Shown piece by piece: positions 39,983-49,777 of a stretch of 64,000 bases of DNA. Every line of letters starts with the position of its first letter. Positions within the stretch are counted from its first letter, which is position 1. Location: NCBI RefSeq assembly GCF_006385555.1, contig NZ_CP041036.1, forward strand, positions 2,356,001 to 2,420,000, written 5' to 3'. The translations under genes were made by a program, and so were the position numbers. Under the pieces are notes generated by a model. That model saw only the letters and a program-made list of their open reading frames with translations, did not search any database and was not told where the DNA came from. The stretch comes from Shewanella polaris (lineage in GTDB: Bacteria; Pseudomonadota; Gammaproteobacteria; Enterobacterales; Shewanellaceae).

Positions 39983-41197
39983 ATGCGCCCCATTATCAAA
40001 TCCAATAAGCTTGATTCAGTTTGCTACGATATCCGTGGTCCTGTCCATAAAGAAGCCCGACGTCTTGAAGACGAAGGTCACCGTATCTTAAAGCTTAATA
40101 TCGGCAACCCGGCCCCGTTTGGATTTGAAGCGCCAGAAGAGATCGTTCGCGACGTCATTTTAAATTTACCCAGTGCACAAGGTTACTGCGAATCTAAAGG
40201 CTTGTTCTCTGCACGTAAAGCCATTGTGCAACATTATCAAGCTCAAGGAATATTTGGTGTCGATATTGAAGATATCTACATAGGTAATGGGGTGTCAGAA
40301 TTGATCGTGATGGCCATGCAAGGCTTGCTTAACGCCGATGATGAAGTGCTTATCCCCTCGCCCGATTACCCTCTATGGACTGCTGCAGCTAACTTAGCAG
40401 GCGGTAAAGCCGTGCATTATCGGTGCGATGAAGAAGCCGATTGGTTCCCGGACTTAGATGACATTATCAGTAAAATCAGCAGTCGCACCCGTGCAATTGT
40501 ATTAATCAATCCAAACAACCCTACTGGCGCAGTTTATAGTAAAGAATTGTTGTTGCAGGTTATTGAGTTATGTCGGCAACACGATTTAATATTATTCGCC
40601 GACGAAATCTACGACAAAATCCTCTATGACGAAGCCAAACATATACCTGCAGCGGGTTTATCTGATGATATCTTAACGATTACTTTTAATGGTTTATCTA
40701 AAGCTTACCGCGCGGCAGGATTCCGTGTCGGTTGGATGATGTTGTCAGGTAACTTAAAAGCCGCCAAAAGCTATATTGAAGGCTTAGAAATGCTGGCTTC
40801 AATGCGTTTGTGTGCCAATGTGCCCAATCAACATGCTATTCAAACCGCGTTAGGTGGTTATCAATCAATTAACGAGTTGATTTTACCTAGTGGTCGCTTA
40901 ACGATTCAGCGCGATGCCGTGTACGAATTACTTAACCAAATTCCAGGGGTAAGTTGTAAAAAACCTAAAGGGGCACTGTACGCGTTTCCAAAATTAGACA
41001 TGAAAAAATTTAATTTACGCGATGACGAACGCTTGGTGCTTGATTTATTAAAGACGAAAAAAATTCTTTTGGTTCAGGGAACGGCCTTCAACTGGCCTGA
41101 GCCCGATCATCTTCGGGTGGTATTCTTACCTTATAAAGAAGATTTAACTAAAGCTATTACAGAATTTGGTGAATTTTTAGAAGATTACCGCCAATAA
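39983..41197 (+). CDS. alaA: Alanine aminotransferase AlaA (PLP class I)
   Basis: 404-residue fold-type I aminotransferase that makes alanine from pyruvate and glutamate. The Schiff-base lysine is in TFNGLSKAYRAAGFRVGWM; the substrate/PLP residues are in LINPNNPTGAVY and ADEIYDKILYD. The N-terminus resembles E. coli AlaA (former YfbQ). In E. coli yfbQ and yfbR are neighbours, and here yfbR also follows, which supports the assignment. Followed by a terminator. Confidence 0.93.
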   Translation: MRPIIKSNKLDSVCYDIRGPVHKEARRLEDEGHRILKLNIGNPAPFGFEAPEEIVRDVILNLPSAQGYCESKGLFSARKAIVQHYQAQGIFGVDIEDIYIGNGVSELIVMAMQGLLNADDEVLIPSPDYPLWTAAANLAGGKAVHYRCDEEADWFPDLDDIISKISSRTRAIVLINPNNPTGAVYSKELLLQVIELCRQHDLILFADEIYDKILYDEAKHIPAAGLSDDILTITFNGLSKAYRAAGFRVGWMMLSGNLKAAKSYIEGLEMLASMRLCANVPNQHAIQTALGGYQSINELILPSGRLTIQRDAVYELLNQIPGVSCKKPKGALYAFPKLDMKKFNLRDDERLVLDLLKTKKILLVQGTAFNWPEPDHLRVVFLPYKEDLTKAITEFGEFLEDYRQ

Positions 41198-41232
41198 CCA
41201 TTCACATAAGCATGGTTCAAAATAAATAACTA

Positions 41233-41258
41233 AGCGACTGAACAGTCGCTTTTTTTTA
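41233..41258 (+). terminator. Terminator after alaA
   Basis: Stem AGCGACTG/CAGTCGCT with 2-base loop, then eight T. Confidence 0.88.
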
Positions 41259-41310
41259 TTGATAAGCTCCTGTAAGCTATTAAAAACTATTGAGCGCAGT
41301 AAGGAGTCTC

Positions 41311-41898
41311 ATGAGTCATTTATTTGCCCATTTATCTCGGATGAAACTGATCCAACGTTGGCCGTTAATGTATAACGTGCGCCGTGAAAACGTTCAAGAG
41401 CATTCACTACAAGTGGCTATGGTTGCCCATGCTCTTGTCATTATCAGTAATAAAAAATTCAACACCAACTTAGACGCTAATAAAGCCGCAACCATTGCTA
41501 TTTATCATGATGCCAGCGAAATTTTGACCGGTGATTTACCAACGCCAGTAAAATACTTTAATAAAGAAATTGAAGCTGAATATAAAAAGATAGAAGCCAT
41601 TGCTGAACAGCGAATGTTAGAAATGGTACCGGAAGAATTTAGAGAAGATTATCGTAGCCTATTTATTAGTGAAGATGCTGATCCACAATACAAAGCCATC
41701 GTAAAAGCAGCCGATACATTATGTGCGTATTTAAAGTGCTTAGAAGAGCAAAAAGCCGGTAATAGCGAATTCAATAGTGCCCGTAAACGTTTGGAACAAA
41801 GTCTACATGATAATCCGAACCCAGCGGTAGGTTATTTCCGAGATTGTTTTATTCCAAGTTTTACATTGAATTTAGACGAAATTAATCAAATGCTGTAA
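41311..41898 (+). CDS. yfbR: 5'-deoxynucleotidase YfbR
   Basis: HD-domain phosphatase that removes phosphate from deoxynucleoside 5'-monophosphates. 195 residues. HD residues lie in [13 protein letters not shown] and [19 protein letters not shown]. The ATG used here has AAGGAG 4 bases upstream; a TTG seven codons earlier was rejected. The next gene starts 9 bases after its stop, forming a pair of deoxynucleotide-degrading enzymes. Confidence 0.95.
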   Translation: MSHLFAHLSRMKLIQRWPLMYNVRRENVQEHSLQVAMVAHALVIISNKKFNTNLDANKAATIAIYHDASEILTGDLPTPVKYFNKEIEAEYKKIEAIAEQRMLEMVPEEFREDYRSLFISEDADPQYKAIVKAADTLCAYLKCLEEQKAGNSEFNSARKRLEQSLHDNPNPAVGYFRDCFIPSFTLNLDEINQML

Positions 41899-41907
41899 AG
41901 GAATTCT

Positions 41908-43284
41908 ATGTCTGATAACACTGACGAGCCAAGTAATACGGAACATGATAATCGTTGGCAACAACGTTTACTTGGTGAGGATAAACAACGCCGTAACGAC
42001 CATCGCAGCCCTTATCAGCGCGATCGAGCTCGTATTCTTCATTCTGCTGCGTTTCGTCGTCTTCAAGCCAAAACCCAAGTACTGGGTGTTGGCATGAATG
42101 ATTTTTATCGTACTCGTTTAACGCATTCCTTAGAAGTTTCACAAATTGGCACAGGCATTACAGCGCAGTTACGTCGTAAGTATCCAGAACTAAGATATTT
42201 GCTTAACTCCATGAGCCTAATTGAATCCATTTGTTTAGCTCACGACATCGGACATCCTCCTTTTGGTCACGGCGGTGAAGTCGCATTGAATTACATGATG
42301 CGTCATCACGGTGGCTTTGAAGGCAATGGCCAAACATTTCGAATTTTGACTCGCTTAGAACCCTATACATTGTCATGGGGCATGAACCTCACACGACGTA
42401 CCTTATTGGGAGTGATGAAATATCCCGCAACTTATTCGCAATTGTATATCGACCTGCATCGGCCTGACATAGCAAATCATCGTCAACTAAAACCCTCTGA
42501 ATGGCCACCCGTAAAAGGCTTATTTGATGATGATAAATCTATTATTGATTGGGTGTTGTCAGAGTTGTCAGAAGCGGATCGACAATTGTTTATTAGTAGT
42601 GAGCAAAGTCATACAAACGTGGATTATCCCCATTTAAAAACTCGCTATAAATCGTTTGATTGCTCGATTATGGAATTGGCTGATGACATTGCTTATGCCG
42701 TGCACGATCTTGAGGATGCCATTGTGATGGGTATTGTGAATCAACATCAGTGGCAACGTGATGTTGTTGAACAATTATCAGATATTAAAGATGTATGGCT
42801 CATATCTGAAATTGCTCAAATAGGTGACAAACTATTCTCCCACGAGCATCATTTACGTAAAGATGCCATCGGTACGCTAGTAAACGGTTTCGTCACCGCT
42901 ATTGGAATTAGTACTAACTCCAAATTTGATGAAGATTTATTGAAATATAACGCTGAATTACAGGTAGATTTTGCTGCTACTTTGCATGTCCTAAAGCAGT
43001 TCGTGTTTAAATATGTGATCCGCAAACCCGAAATTCAAATGTTAGAATACAAAGGTCAACAGATTGTGATGGAATTGTTTGAAGCGTTTGCCTCGGATCC
43101 TGAACGTTTGTTACCGCTAAATACTCGCGAGCGCTGGTTAGCAGAACGTAATGATAATAAGAATCCAATGAGGGTGATTGCCGATTATATTTCTGGCATG
43201 ACTGATGAATTTGCAGGACGCTTACATCAGCAATTATTCGGCTCAAAAACGGCGGGTATTATGGATTTAAGTCGCGAGCAATAA
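41908..43284 (+). CDS. Deoxyguanosinetriphosphate triphosphohydrolase-like protein
   Basis: 458-residue HD-domain dNTPase of the Dgt type. It splits dNTPs into deoxynucleosides and triphosphate, and such enzymes may also limit phage DNA synthesis. HD motif residues in [26 protein letters not shown] and [16 protein letters not shown] are intact. It is shorter than E. coli Dgt (about 505) and belongs to the Dgt-like subgroup of Shewanella and Vibrio. Immediately after yfbR. Substrate preference is not predictable. Confidence 0.9.
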   Translation: MSDNTDEPSNTEHDNRWQQRLLGEDKQRRNDHRSPYQRDRARILHSAAFRRLQAKTQVLGVGMNDFYRTRLTHSLEVSQIGTGITAQLRRKYPELRYLLNSMSLIESICLAHDIGHPPFGHGGEVALNYMMRHHGGFEGNGQTFRILTRLEPYTLSWGMNLTRRTLLGVMKYPATYSQLYIDLHRPDIANHRQLKPSEWPPVKGLFDDDKSIIDWVLSELSEADRQLFISSEQSHTNVDYPHLKTRYKSFDCSIMELADDIAYAVHDLEDAIVMGIVNQHQWQRDVVEQLSDIKDVWLISEIAQIGDKLFSHEHHLRKDAIGTLVNGFVTAIGISTNSKFDEDLLKYNAELQVDFAATLHVLKQFVFKYVIRKPEIQMLEYKGQQIVMELFEAFASDPERLLPLNTRERWLAERNDNKNPMRVIADYISGMTDEFAGRLHQQLFGSKTAGIMDLSREQ

Positions 43285-43308
43285 CATCACTGTGTTCATA
43301 TTATTATG

Positions 43309-43344
43309 CAAAAAAAAGCGCTTGGTTATCGCAACCAAGCGCTT
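43309..43344 (-). terminator. Terminator of the hexitol operon
   Basis: Stem AAGCGCTTGGTT/AACCAAGCGCTT with loop ATCGC. The T run is on the minus-strand side (eight A on the plus strand), so it ends the transcript coming from the fructokinase gene. It may also end the dgt transcript. Confidence 0.85.
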
Positions 43345-43435
43345 ACGGGTTACATAAAGGGGAAAATAACCCAAACATTTCACTTCACTTTACTTTTTTG
43401 GTCATAAAATGTATCCCCAACTGACCAAGCTACAT

Positions 43436-44374
43436 TTAAACTGGTTGAACTGGTTGAACTGGTTGCATAAATAATTGTATTTCACTCAGTGACAACAATG
43501 GCGTTGCCCCATGAGATTGTGCCACCAAAGCCCCTACTGCACAGGCAAAATCAATCGCATATTGAGGATTATTGTCACTGCATAATTGATACAGTAACGA
43601 TCCTAAAAACGAATCTCCGGCACCAACGGTATCAACTACATTGACTAAATAACCTGAATTATAAAACTTCTGCCCAGCAACACTCAGTAGTGCACCATGA
43701 CTGCCTTTGGTCACACACAGGTATTTGGTTTGGGTTTGTTCAGCGATAAAATCCAAGTTTTGCTCTAATGAATAAAATGGCGAGCCCATTTCTTTAGCAA
43801 TCTCATACAATTCATCATCATTTAATTTTATGAAGTCTGCTTTTTTCATCAAATTAACCACATTGCCAATCTGGTAATGCGGCGCACGTAAGTTAACGTC
43901 AAATACAGAAAATGCAGCCAATTCAACTAAGGCAGTTAAGGTACTGAGAGACACATCATTGCGTCCAATTAAACTGCCAAAAACCAACATATCAGCACGA
44001 TTCACTTGCTCAATAAGATCTTCAGTCAATGCGATATTGTCCCAAGCTGTATCGGCGACGATTTCGTAGGATGCTGAACCGTTTTTGTCTAAGGTAACTT
44101 GGACAGTGCTGGTGCTTTTGACTGGGTCCATGGCGATACAGTCACGATTAACACCACGATCATCAATAAAACTCAGCAGTTCGCGGCCTAATAAATCATC
44201 ACCAACGGCACTGATCATTGAAGCTTTAATACCCAAGGAATTAAGTCTGACGCACACATTTAAAGGTGCCCCACCAACACGCTTATCATCTGAGAAACAA
44301 TCCCATAATACTTCGCCAAAACAGCTAACATTGATGTCTGCTGTTACTTTATGATTAATTAATACACTATTCAT
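43436..44374 (-). CDS. PfkB-family carbohydrate kinase, probable fructokinase
   Basis: 312-residue ribokinase-fold sugar kinase. N-terminal substrate loop FGEVLWDCFSDDKRVGGAPLN and C-terminal ATP/anion-hole motif VVDTVGAGDSFLGSLLYQL are present. It is the last gene of a run with a mannitol dehydrogenase, 5 bases downstream of it, so fructose to fructose 6-phosphate is the likely reaction. The last nine residues are three copies of Gln-Pro-Val, encoded by a 9-bp tandem repeat that probably varies in copy number. Substrate is inferred from context. Confidence 0.88.
   Translation of the reverse strand: MNSVLINHKVTADINVSCFGEVLWDCFSDDKRVGGAPLNVCVRLNSLGIKASMISAVGDDLLGRELLSFIDDRGVNRDCIAMDPVKSTSTVQVTLDKNGSASYEIVADTAWDNIALTEDLIEQVNRADMLVFGSLIGRNDVSLSTLTALVELAAFSVFDVNLRAPHYQIGNVVNLMKKADFIKLNDDELYEIAKEMGSPFYSLEQNLDFIAEQTQTKYLCVTKGSHGALLSVAGQKFYNSGYLVNVVDTVGAGDSFLGSLLYQLCSDNNPQYAIDFACAVGALVAQSHGATPLLSLSEIQLFMQPVQPVQPV
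43439..43465. repeat. Three tandem copies of a 9-bp unit at the end of the kinase gene
   Basis: AACTGGTTG repeated exactly three times, coding for (Gln-Pro-Val)3 on the minus strand. The period of 9 keeps the frame whatever the copy number. Confidence 0.9.
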
Positions 44375-44379
44375 AATGA

Positions 44380-45900
44380 TTAACTCTTTGCTTGTAATCT
44401 TGCTTGCATGATCGCTTTAATATCGGAGCCTGGTGCGTATAAGGCAGTAATAGCTTGACGATAATCTTTGCAGAAAATGGCTTGATTATTGAGATCACCA
44501 AATAAGTCGGTTAACTGTAAAAAAGCTAACGGATCTTGTACTGTTCTACTGGCAAATTCATGTAACTGTGCAGACATTTGGTCACTAATATCTAACGCTT
44601 TCCCTTGCTGGTCTACACGTTTGTCACTGTATAAACACCAAGTCGCTATGACTAATGTTGCCAAAGAAGTATCACGGCCTAAGGCGATGTTTTCATTAAT
44701 AGAAGCAATGATAAATTTTGGTAACTTAGCTGAACTTTCTAAACAAATACGTGCCAAGTTATCTTTAATGTTCGGATTGGCAAAACGCTCAATTAAGGTG
44801 TCTTTATATTGAGTTAAATCAATCCCTTCAAGTTGCTCGATTAACGGTGTAACTTCATCGTCCATAAATCGACGTAAATAGGAAGAAAATAGCGGATCCG
44901 ATACCGATTCATCAATTGTCGCAAAACCATGTATAGACCCTAGTAAACCTAATACTGAATGGCCTGCGTTTAATAAACGGATCTTCATTTTTTCAAATGG
45001 TGTTACGTCACTGACAAATTGAGCCCCAACGGTATCTAACGCCGGACGGCCATCACTAAAGTTGTCTTCTATGACCCATTGAGTGAAGGCTTCGCAAGTA
45101 ATTGGCCATTCATCGTTAATGTGTAACGTGTTGGTCACATACTCGATATCCGCTTTAGTTGTTACAGGGGTAATACGGTCAACCATTGCGTTTGGAAACG
45201 CTACATTTGCTTCAATCCATTGGCCTAAATCAGCGTCATTTTTATTCACAAACGCCAATAGCATTTTACGGGTCATGTCGCCGTTATGCTGAATGTTGTC
45301 ACAAGACTGAATAGTAAAAGGCTTCATGCCCTTAGCTTTACGCTGTTTAAGTGCTGCCGTTAAATAACCAAACGCAGTGATAGGGTCATTAGGATTCGCC
45401 ATATCATGGATAATGTCTGGATTGTTGAAATCAAACTCACCCGTTGCAGGGTTAAAGTTATAACCGCCTTCAGTAATGGTTAATGACACAATTTTAGTGT
45501 CAGAGTTAACTAGTTTATCAATAACATGTTGCTTGTTTTCTGGTGCAAATAAAAAATCAATCATTGACCCCATCACTTGATGATCAATATGACCATTTGG
45601 GTGACGCACTGTTAAACTGTACAAATAGTCTTGTTTTACCAACACATCACGTAAACCGCGGTTAGCTTCTAACAAACCCACACCACAAATCGCCCAAGAT
45701 TCAGAACCAGGCTTCTTTAACAATTCATTGATGTACATCGCTTGATGAGCTCGATGAAAACCACCAACACCTATGTGAACTATGCCCGCAGTTAACTTGC
45801 TACGATCATATTTTGGCACATCAACATGAGTAGGTAATGTTGACAAACTTTGTTGGTTTAACATGTTAAGTTGAACGCTTGACTGTTGAGAGTGATCCAT
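44380..45900 (-). CDS. Mannitol 2-dehydrogenase family protein
   Basis: 506-residue polyol-specific long-chain dehydrogenase/reductase that would oxidise D-mannitol (or a related hexitol) to fructose with NAD. Rossmann motif VHIGVGGFHRAHQAMY; the catalytic Lys-Asn-His set is visible in EKMKIRLLNAGHSVLG. The family also includes fructuronate and tagaturonate reductases and arabinitol dehydrogenase, so mannitol is inference from the adjacent fructokinase. Start has GAGG 9 bases upstream. It is separated from the transporter gene by 124 bases with a long inverted repeat. Confidence 0.9.
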   Translation of the reverse strand: MDHSQQSSVQLNMLNQQSLSTLPTHVDVPKYDRSKLTAGIVHIGVGGFHRAHQAMYINELLKKPGSESWAICGVGLLEANRGLRDVLVKQDYLYSLTVRHPNGHIDHQVMGSMIDFLFAPENKQHVIDKLVNSDTKIVSLTITEGGYNFNPATGEFDFNNPDIIHDMANPNDPITAFGYLTAALKQRKAKGMKPFTIQSCDNIQHNGDMTRKMLLAFVNKNDADLGQWIEANVAFPNAMVDRITPVTTKADIEYVTNTLHINDEWPITCEAFTQWVIEDNFSDGRPALDTVGAQFVSDVTPFEKMKIRLLNAGHSVLGLLGSIHGFATIDESVSDPLFSSYLRRFMDDEVTPLIEQLEGIDLTQYKDTLIERFANPNIKDNLARICLESSAKLPKFIIASINENIALGRDTSLATLVIATWCLYSDKRVDQQGKALDISDQMSAQLHEFASRTVQDPLAFLQLTDLFGDLNNQAIFCKDYRQAITALYAPGSDIKAIMQARLQAKS

Positions 45901-45968
45901 GTGGATTGTGCCTCATAAAATAATTAAACAATATGGATGTATATGTTATCTCAATGAAATAACACAGC

Positions 45969-46012
45969 TGACTCAAGGTTAATTTTTTATTAACATTATT
46001 AAGCTTGAGTCA
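45969..46012. other. Long inverted repeat between transporter and dehydrogenase genes
   Basis: Arms TGACTCAAGGTTAA and TTAAGCTTGAGTCA pair at 13 of 14 positions across a 16-base AT-rich loop. No T run follows on the minus strand. It is a candidate RNA processing or stability element, or an operator, inside the operon. Confidence 0.55.
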
Positions 46013-46024
46013 TTAATGTCTCGA

Positions 46025-47731
46025 TTATAAATTTAATTTTTTATGTCGTTTCAAGGCGACATATGAACAGCTAAAATAAATCACAGTACATGCGAAGCAA
46101 ACTGTTTCAAATAATGATTTATTATCTGTATAGATTTCCATCGTTGGACTGTAAAACATAACGTTAACAGCCAATATGCTAATAACAACTAGCGAAACAA
46201 ACGCAAAGCCATTTAGTAATAGGGTTAACTTACTGTTGTCTTCAACTTGTGGCGTATCGTCTTTAGCCATTTCATCTTGATATTCAACAATTTGTTGCTG
46301 TTCTTTTTCATCTAATAATATGGCATCGGTGTAATCTAAATCGGCACCATATTTTTTAGCCAAGACGGTATAAATAATAATGGTGAATATCCACGTTGGA
46401 ATAAATAAATAATAGAACGAAATAATATCAAGACTATTTAAACCAAAGCCAAACACTAACGCTAATGCCCAAGATGCAATTGCGGGTGTACTTTTAGACA
46501 GATTTTGATATTTAACCCAATAACGGGTTAATCCAATCTTAGGAAACAACACGTGCTCAGCAAACACAATACCACCAACAGGAACAACTAATAGGCCAGC
46601 ATAGGTCAGTAACGGTAACATCTGCGAAAACACAAATGGAAAACACGCAATCACTATAGTGACTAAACCAACAATGGCTGTGGTACGTTCACGAGATTGG
46701 TTAACAAAGATTGATTGCGCGGCAAGACCAGCACGGTATAAATTGGCGTTTGCGGTCGTCCAACCAGCGATAATGATAATCACAAAGCCAGAAAAACCTA
46801 AAGCATGGTAGGCAACATCACCTGGATCGAGTTGAGTAATAGTGGTTTTTAAAAGTACCGCGGTGCCTGCGCCCATAATACCTGCAGAAATCCATGCTAA
46901 GTAATGGCCGAAGAACATTCCAACACCCGAAAACAAACCATAACTTTTACGCTTAGCAAAGCGGAAAATTGCCATGTCGATCAAACCAAAATGAGTAATT
47001 GAGTTAGCAGCCCACGCAAAACCTATTACTTCAAGTAAACCAATGCCGGGTTCGCCTTTATCGTTTATTCCGGTCCAAATTGAGCTGTCACCAATTGTCA
47101 TAAAGTCTTGCCAACTGGTTAACGTGGTACTACCAATTACATGATTGGATAACGCAGGAAATAAGGTGAATGAACCCGCAATAAAGATAACAAATAACCA
47201 GGGGGCACAAATTTTAGAAAAATCTGCAACGGTAGAAAACCCATACATGGCAACCACCACAACGATTGAGCCCACGGCTAATACAATCATCACACTGCTT
47301 GGATACCAATTTAATTGTGCGGGAATGTCGAATAAGAAACGTACGGCTGTCGACGATACTGTAATCATCGCCGCAGATATCACCGAGAAGATAATGACGT
47401 TCGCCCAGTTATAGAGCTTGGTCATCGAGTCGCCAGCTATTTTATTCAAATAGTTATATAAACTTAATCGTGTTTCTACCGCTATAGGTGCGGTTAATAA
47501 CCACCATGAACACATGGCTAAAAGGTTACCGATTAATAACCCCAATAAAATATCAATGGTCGATGCACCCAAGGCAACAAAGGTAGCACCGATAACAAAT
47601 TCAGTTGCGGCTACATGCTCCCCAGCATATAAACCAGCAAAGTGCTTCCAACCATGGAGCTTATTTTGGGCTACGGGCAGTTGCTCTTCATTCATTTGTT
47701 CAAATGAAGGCTGGTGTTGTCTTGTTGTCAT
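46025..47731 (-). CDS. NCS1-like transporter in the hexitol locus
   Basis: 568-residue integral membrane protein with about 12-14 helices. It resembles the nucleobase:cation symporter-1 (purine-cytosine permease) family: HVAATEFVIGATFVALGAS early and the characteristic GWTTANANLYRAGLAAQSIF. A hydrophilic segment near residues 480-510 (LDEKEQQQIVEYQDEMAKDD) precedes the last two helices. NCS1 carriers normally take nucleobases, hydantoins, allantoin or thiamine. Here the gene sits between a SorC-type sugar regulator and mannitol dehydrogenase, so a hexitol substrate is suggested by context only. Confidence 0.82.
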   Translation of the reverse strand: MTTRQHQPSFEQMNEEQLPVAQNKLHGWKHFAGLYAGEHVAATEFVIGATFVALGASTIDILLGLLIGNLLAMCSWWLLTAPIAVETRLSLYNYLNKIAGDSMTKLYNWANVIIFSVISAAMITVSSTAVRFLFDIPAQLNWYPSSVMIVLAVGSIVVVVAMYGFSTVADFSKICAPWLFVIFIAGSFTLFPALSNHVIGSTTLTSWQDFMTIGDSSIWTGINDKGEPGIGLLEVIGFAWAANSITHFGLIDMAIFRFAKRKSYGLFSGVGMFFGHYLAWISAGIMGAGTAVLLKTTITQLDPGDVAYHALGFSGFVIIIIAGWTTANANLYRAGLAAQSIFVNQSRERTTAIVGLVTIVIACFPFVFSQMLPLLTYAGLLVVPVGGIVFAEHVLFPKIGLTRYWVKYQNLSKSTPAIASWALALVFGFGLNSLDIISFYYLFIPTWIFTIIIYTVLAKKYGADLDYTDAILLDEKEQQQIVEYQDEMAKDDTPQVEDNSKLTLLLNGFAFVSLVVISILAVNVMFYSPTMEIYTDNKSLFETVCFACTVIYFSCSYVALKRHKKLNL

Positions 47732-47913
47732 TATTTTTATATTCCTGTTCTTTCAGGTAAATTAACCCCCTCACCAAAAATCGATGATAAAATTAAACAA
47801 TTTACCTTTACTGACTATTTACTATTTCTATCCATTAGAAATAATAACCCCATTTATATCGCTGTCTTATTGATTGATATTGTTCTATTTATATTGAGCT
47901 GGTTTATTGTTAA

Positions 47914-48876
47914 CTATTTTAGTCTAGCTAATATTTTTTCCGCGGTGAATTCATTGGTGATTAACGAGTTAATTAATCGTCCTTGTAATGCCGAATAGAT
48001 GGCATCCACTTTATGTTGACCTGCGGCTATACCATATACAGGTTTAGTTGAATTAACCTTTAACGGTGCACTCATCACTAATTGATTGATAGGATGTTCT
48101 AGCAGCTGACCTTGTTGGTTATAAACCCAACTAATAATTTCGCCCGCTGCATGGGCATCCTTTAATTCATTAAGTTGGATCTGATTAATAAAACCATCTA
48201 ACAATAACGGCGGATTTACGTCCATATGCCCTATTCCGACAAAGGTGGCATCAGCATGTTGAATTAATTCAAAAATACTTTTTACAGGTGCTAATTCATG
48301 TAACAAGTTCTTTTCTGTCACTGAGCTCGCAATAACGGGCAACGGCATTGGATAATGCTTAGCTTGTACCCTACTCGCCATACTGACAACAATGTCAAAT
48401 GCCGAAGCTGAACCATCTAACATCATATTGCCTAATAGCGATACGATTCTATGTTGCGGGCATTGCATCGAAGGTAATTCATCAACACACGCTTTGAGTA
48501 CTCTTCCTGTGCCGAATGCTAATGTTTTAGGCAGATCTGATTTCAAATATCGTTCTAGCACAGCGGCACCACGTTGTGCCAAACCATAAACATTATTCGC
48601 ATCAGCAGGATCGCTTGGAACAATTTCGCATTCCAATAAGTTAAAAGCTTGCTTGAGTTGTTGTCCAAGATCCATACATTTAGCAATGGGGTGATCTAAA
48701 CGAACTTTGATTAACCCTTCACTGACGGCTAATGCAACCAAACGCTGGGCAGTCTGTCTTGATACTTCTAATTTTTGAGCAATTTCATCCTGAGTATTTT
48801 TAGCAACGTAATATAACCAAGCCGCTCTAGCTGCTTGCTCTAAACGCGCGAGTTCTGAATTCGATTTGCTGTCCAT
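47914..48876 (-). CDS. SorC-family sugar-responsive transcriptional regulator
   Basis: 320 residues. An N-terminal helix-turn-helix (TQDEIAQKLEVSRQTAQRLVALAVSEGLIKV) precedes a large effector domain related to sugar-phosphate isomerases (LAFGTGRVLKACVDEL; GIGHMDVNPPLLLDG), the SorC/DeoR-effector type. The ATG used has AAGGG 5 bases upstream; an upstream TTG (48900) overlaps the preceding stop and has no site. It lies 20 bases after the HAD phosphatase gene. Likely senses a hexitol or its phosphate. A 14-bp direct repeat upstream of the operon is a candidate operator. Confidence 0.88.
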   Translation of the reverse strand: MDSKSNSELARLEQAARAAWLYYVAKNTQDEIAQKLEVSRQTAQRLVALAVSEGLIKVRLDHPIAKCMDLGQQLKQAFNLLECEIVPSDPADANNVYGLAQRGAAVLERYLKSDLPKTLAFGTGRVLKACVDELPSMQCPQHRIVSLLGNMMLDGSASAFDIVVSMASRVQAKHYPMPLPVIASSVTEKNLLHELAPVKSIFELIQHADATFVGIGHMDVNPPLLLDGFINQIQLNELKDAHAAGEIISWVYNQQGQLLEHPINQLVMSAPLKVNSTKPVYGIAAGQHKVDAIYSALQGRLINSLITNEFTAEKILARLK

Positions 48877-48896
48877 ATTAACCCTTATATTCAATA

Positions 48897-49580
48897 TCAA
48901 CTTACTAAGGTTGGCATTAAATGCTTAAAATGATGCCAATGGTTAAGTACTGGAACCATTGGATATGCTTGTGATACTGGGTGTAAATCGCTGCCCATGC
49001 TATCAACTATATGACCGCCACCGACGTAATGTATCACCGGCATATTTGCTGCAATTGCAGCACTTACACCAAAAAAACTGTCTTCAATAACTAAACAATG
49101 TTCTGGCGCCATGCCCATGCTTTTAGCAGCATGTAAAAATAAGTCCGGTGCAGGCTTACCATTTTTAACTTCACTGGCTGTAAACACGTGCTCAGCAAAT
49201 ACATCGGTTAACCCAACTACAGCTAATGCTTTTGTTGTTCTAGGTAAGCTACTACTGGTCGCAATACAACAAGCTACATTCAATTGCGTCAATATTTCCT
49301 TTATACCGCTTGTCACCGTTAAATTTTGTTCAAACTCAAGTAATAACTGTTTACGATATTGCGCTTCAAAATCTACTGGCAAAATAATGGACAATAAATT
49401 ATGAACTTTGGCGGCTACCGTAGCAAATTGGCAACCCAAAAAGTGTTTTTGGACAAAGGCCATATCAATTTTTGCACCCAGCACAGCTAATTGTTCAATT
49501 AATACATTGGCGCTTATGACTTCACTGTCTATGACCACACCATCGCAATCAAAAATGACTAATTGTGTATCAATGTCCAT
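48897..49580 (-). CDS. HAD-superfamily sugar phosphatase (YieH/HxpA-like)
   Basis: 227 residues of the beta-phosphoglucomutase-like HAD group. Motif I VIFDCDGVVIDSEV, motif II CIATSSSLPR, motif III lysine in KNGKPAPDLFLHAAK, motif IV VIEDSFFGVSAAIAA. E. coli relatives dephosphorylate hexitol phosphates, 2-deoxyglucose 6-phosphate or 6-phosphogluconate. As the first gene of a hexitol locus it might remove toxic hexitol phosphate; that is inference. AGGTGA precedes the ATG. Confidence 0.87.
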   Translation of the reverse strand: MDIDTQLVIFDCDGVVIDSEVISANVLIEQLAVLGAKIDMAFVQKHFLGCQFATVAAKVHNLLSIILPVDFEAQYRKQLLLEFEQNLTVTSGIKEILTQLNVACCIATSSSLPRTTKALAVVGLTDVFAEHVFTASEVKNGKPAPDLFLHAAKSMGMAPEHCLVIEDSFFGVSAAIAANMPVIHYVGGGHIVDSMGSDLHPVSQAYPMVPVLNHWHHFKHLMPTLVS

Positions 49581-49744
49581 AAATTCACCTATCGCATAGC
49601 GCTAATGTTAAGTACGATAATAATATGACGGTAAAATTGGGGTGCCACTTAATTCATTCTAGTTGTCCCTTACTAGCCACAATCATCATTTGCGCGGTAA
49701 ATTAAGGCCTCTTGTAGCACACTACATTATCAGCCCCAACCAAA

Positions 49745-49777
49745 ATGAGCATATGCCCTACTAATGAGCATATTCCC
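49745..49777. promoter_or_regulatory. Direct repeat, candidate SorC operator
   Basis: ATGAGCATATGCCC and ATGAGCATATTCCC, identical at 13 of 14 positions, start 19 bases apart, about 165-200 bases upstream of the HAD-SorC genes. Two-helical-turn spacing and the location suggest a regulator site. Confidence 0.45.

Noticed and set aside
47714..47998. 94-codon plus-strand ORF across the gap before the NCS1 gene
   Set aside because: Overlaps the ends of the transporter and SorC genes on the opposite strand; AT-rich with no start signal.
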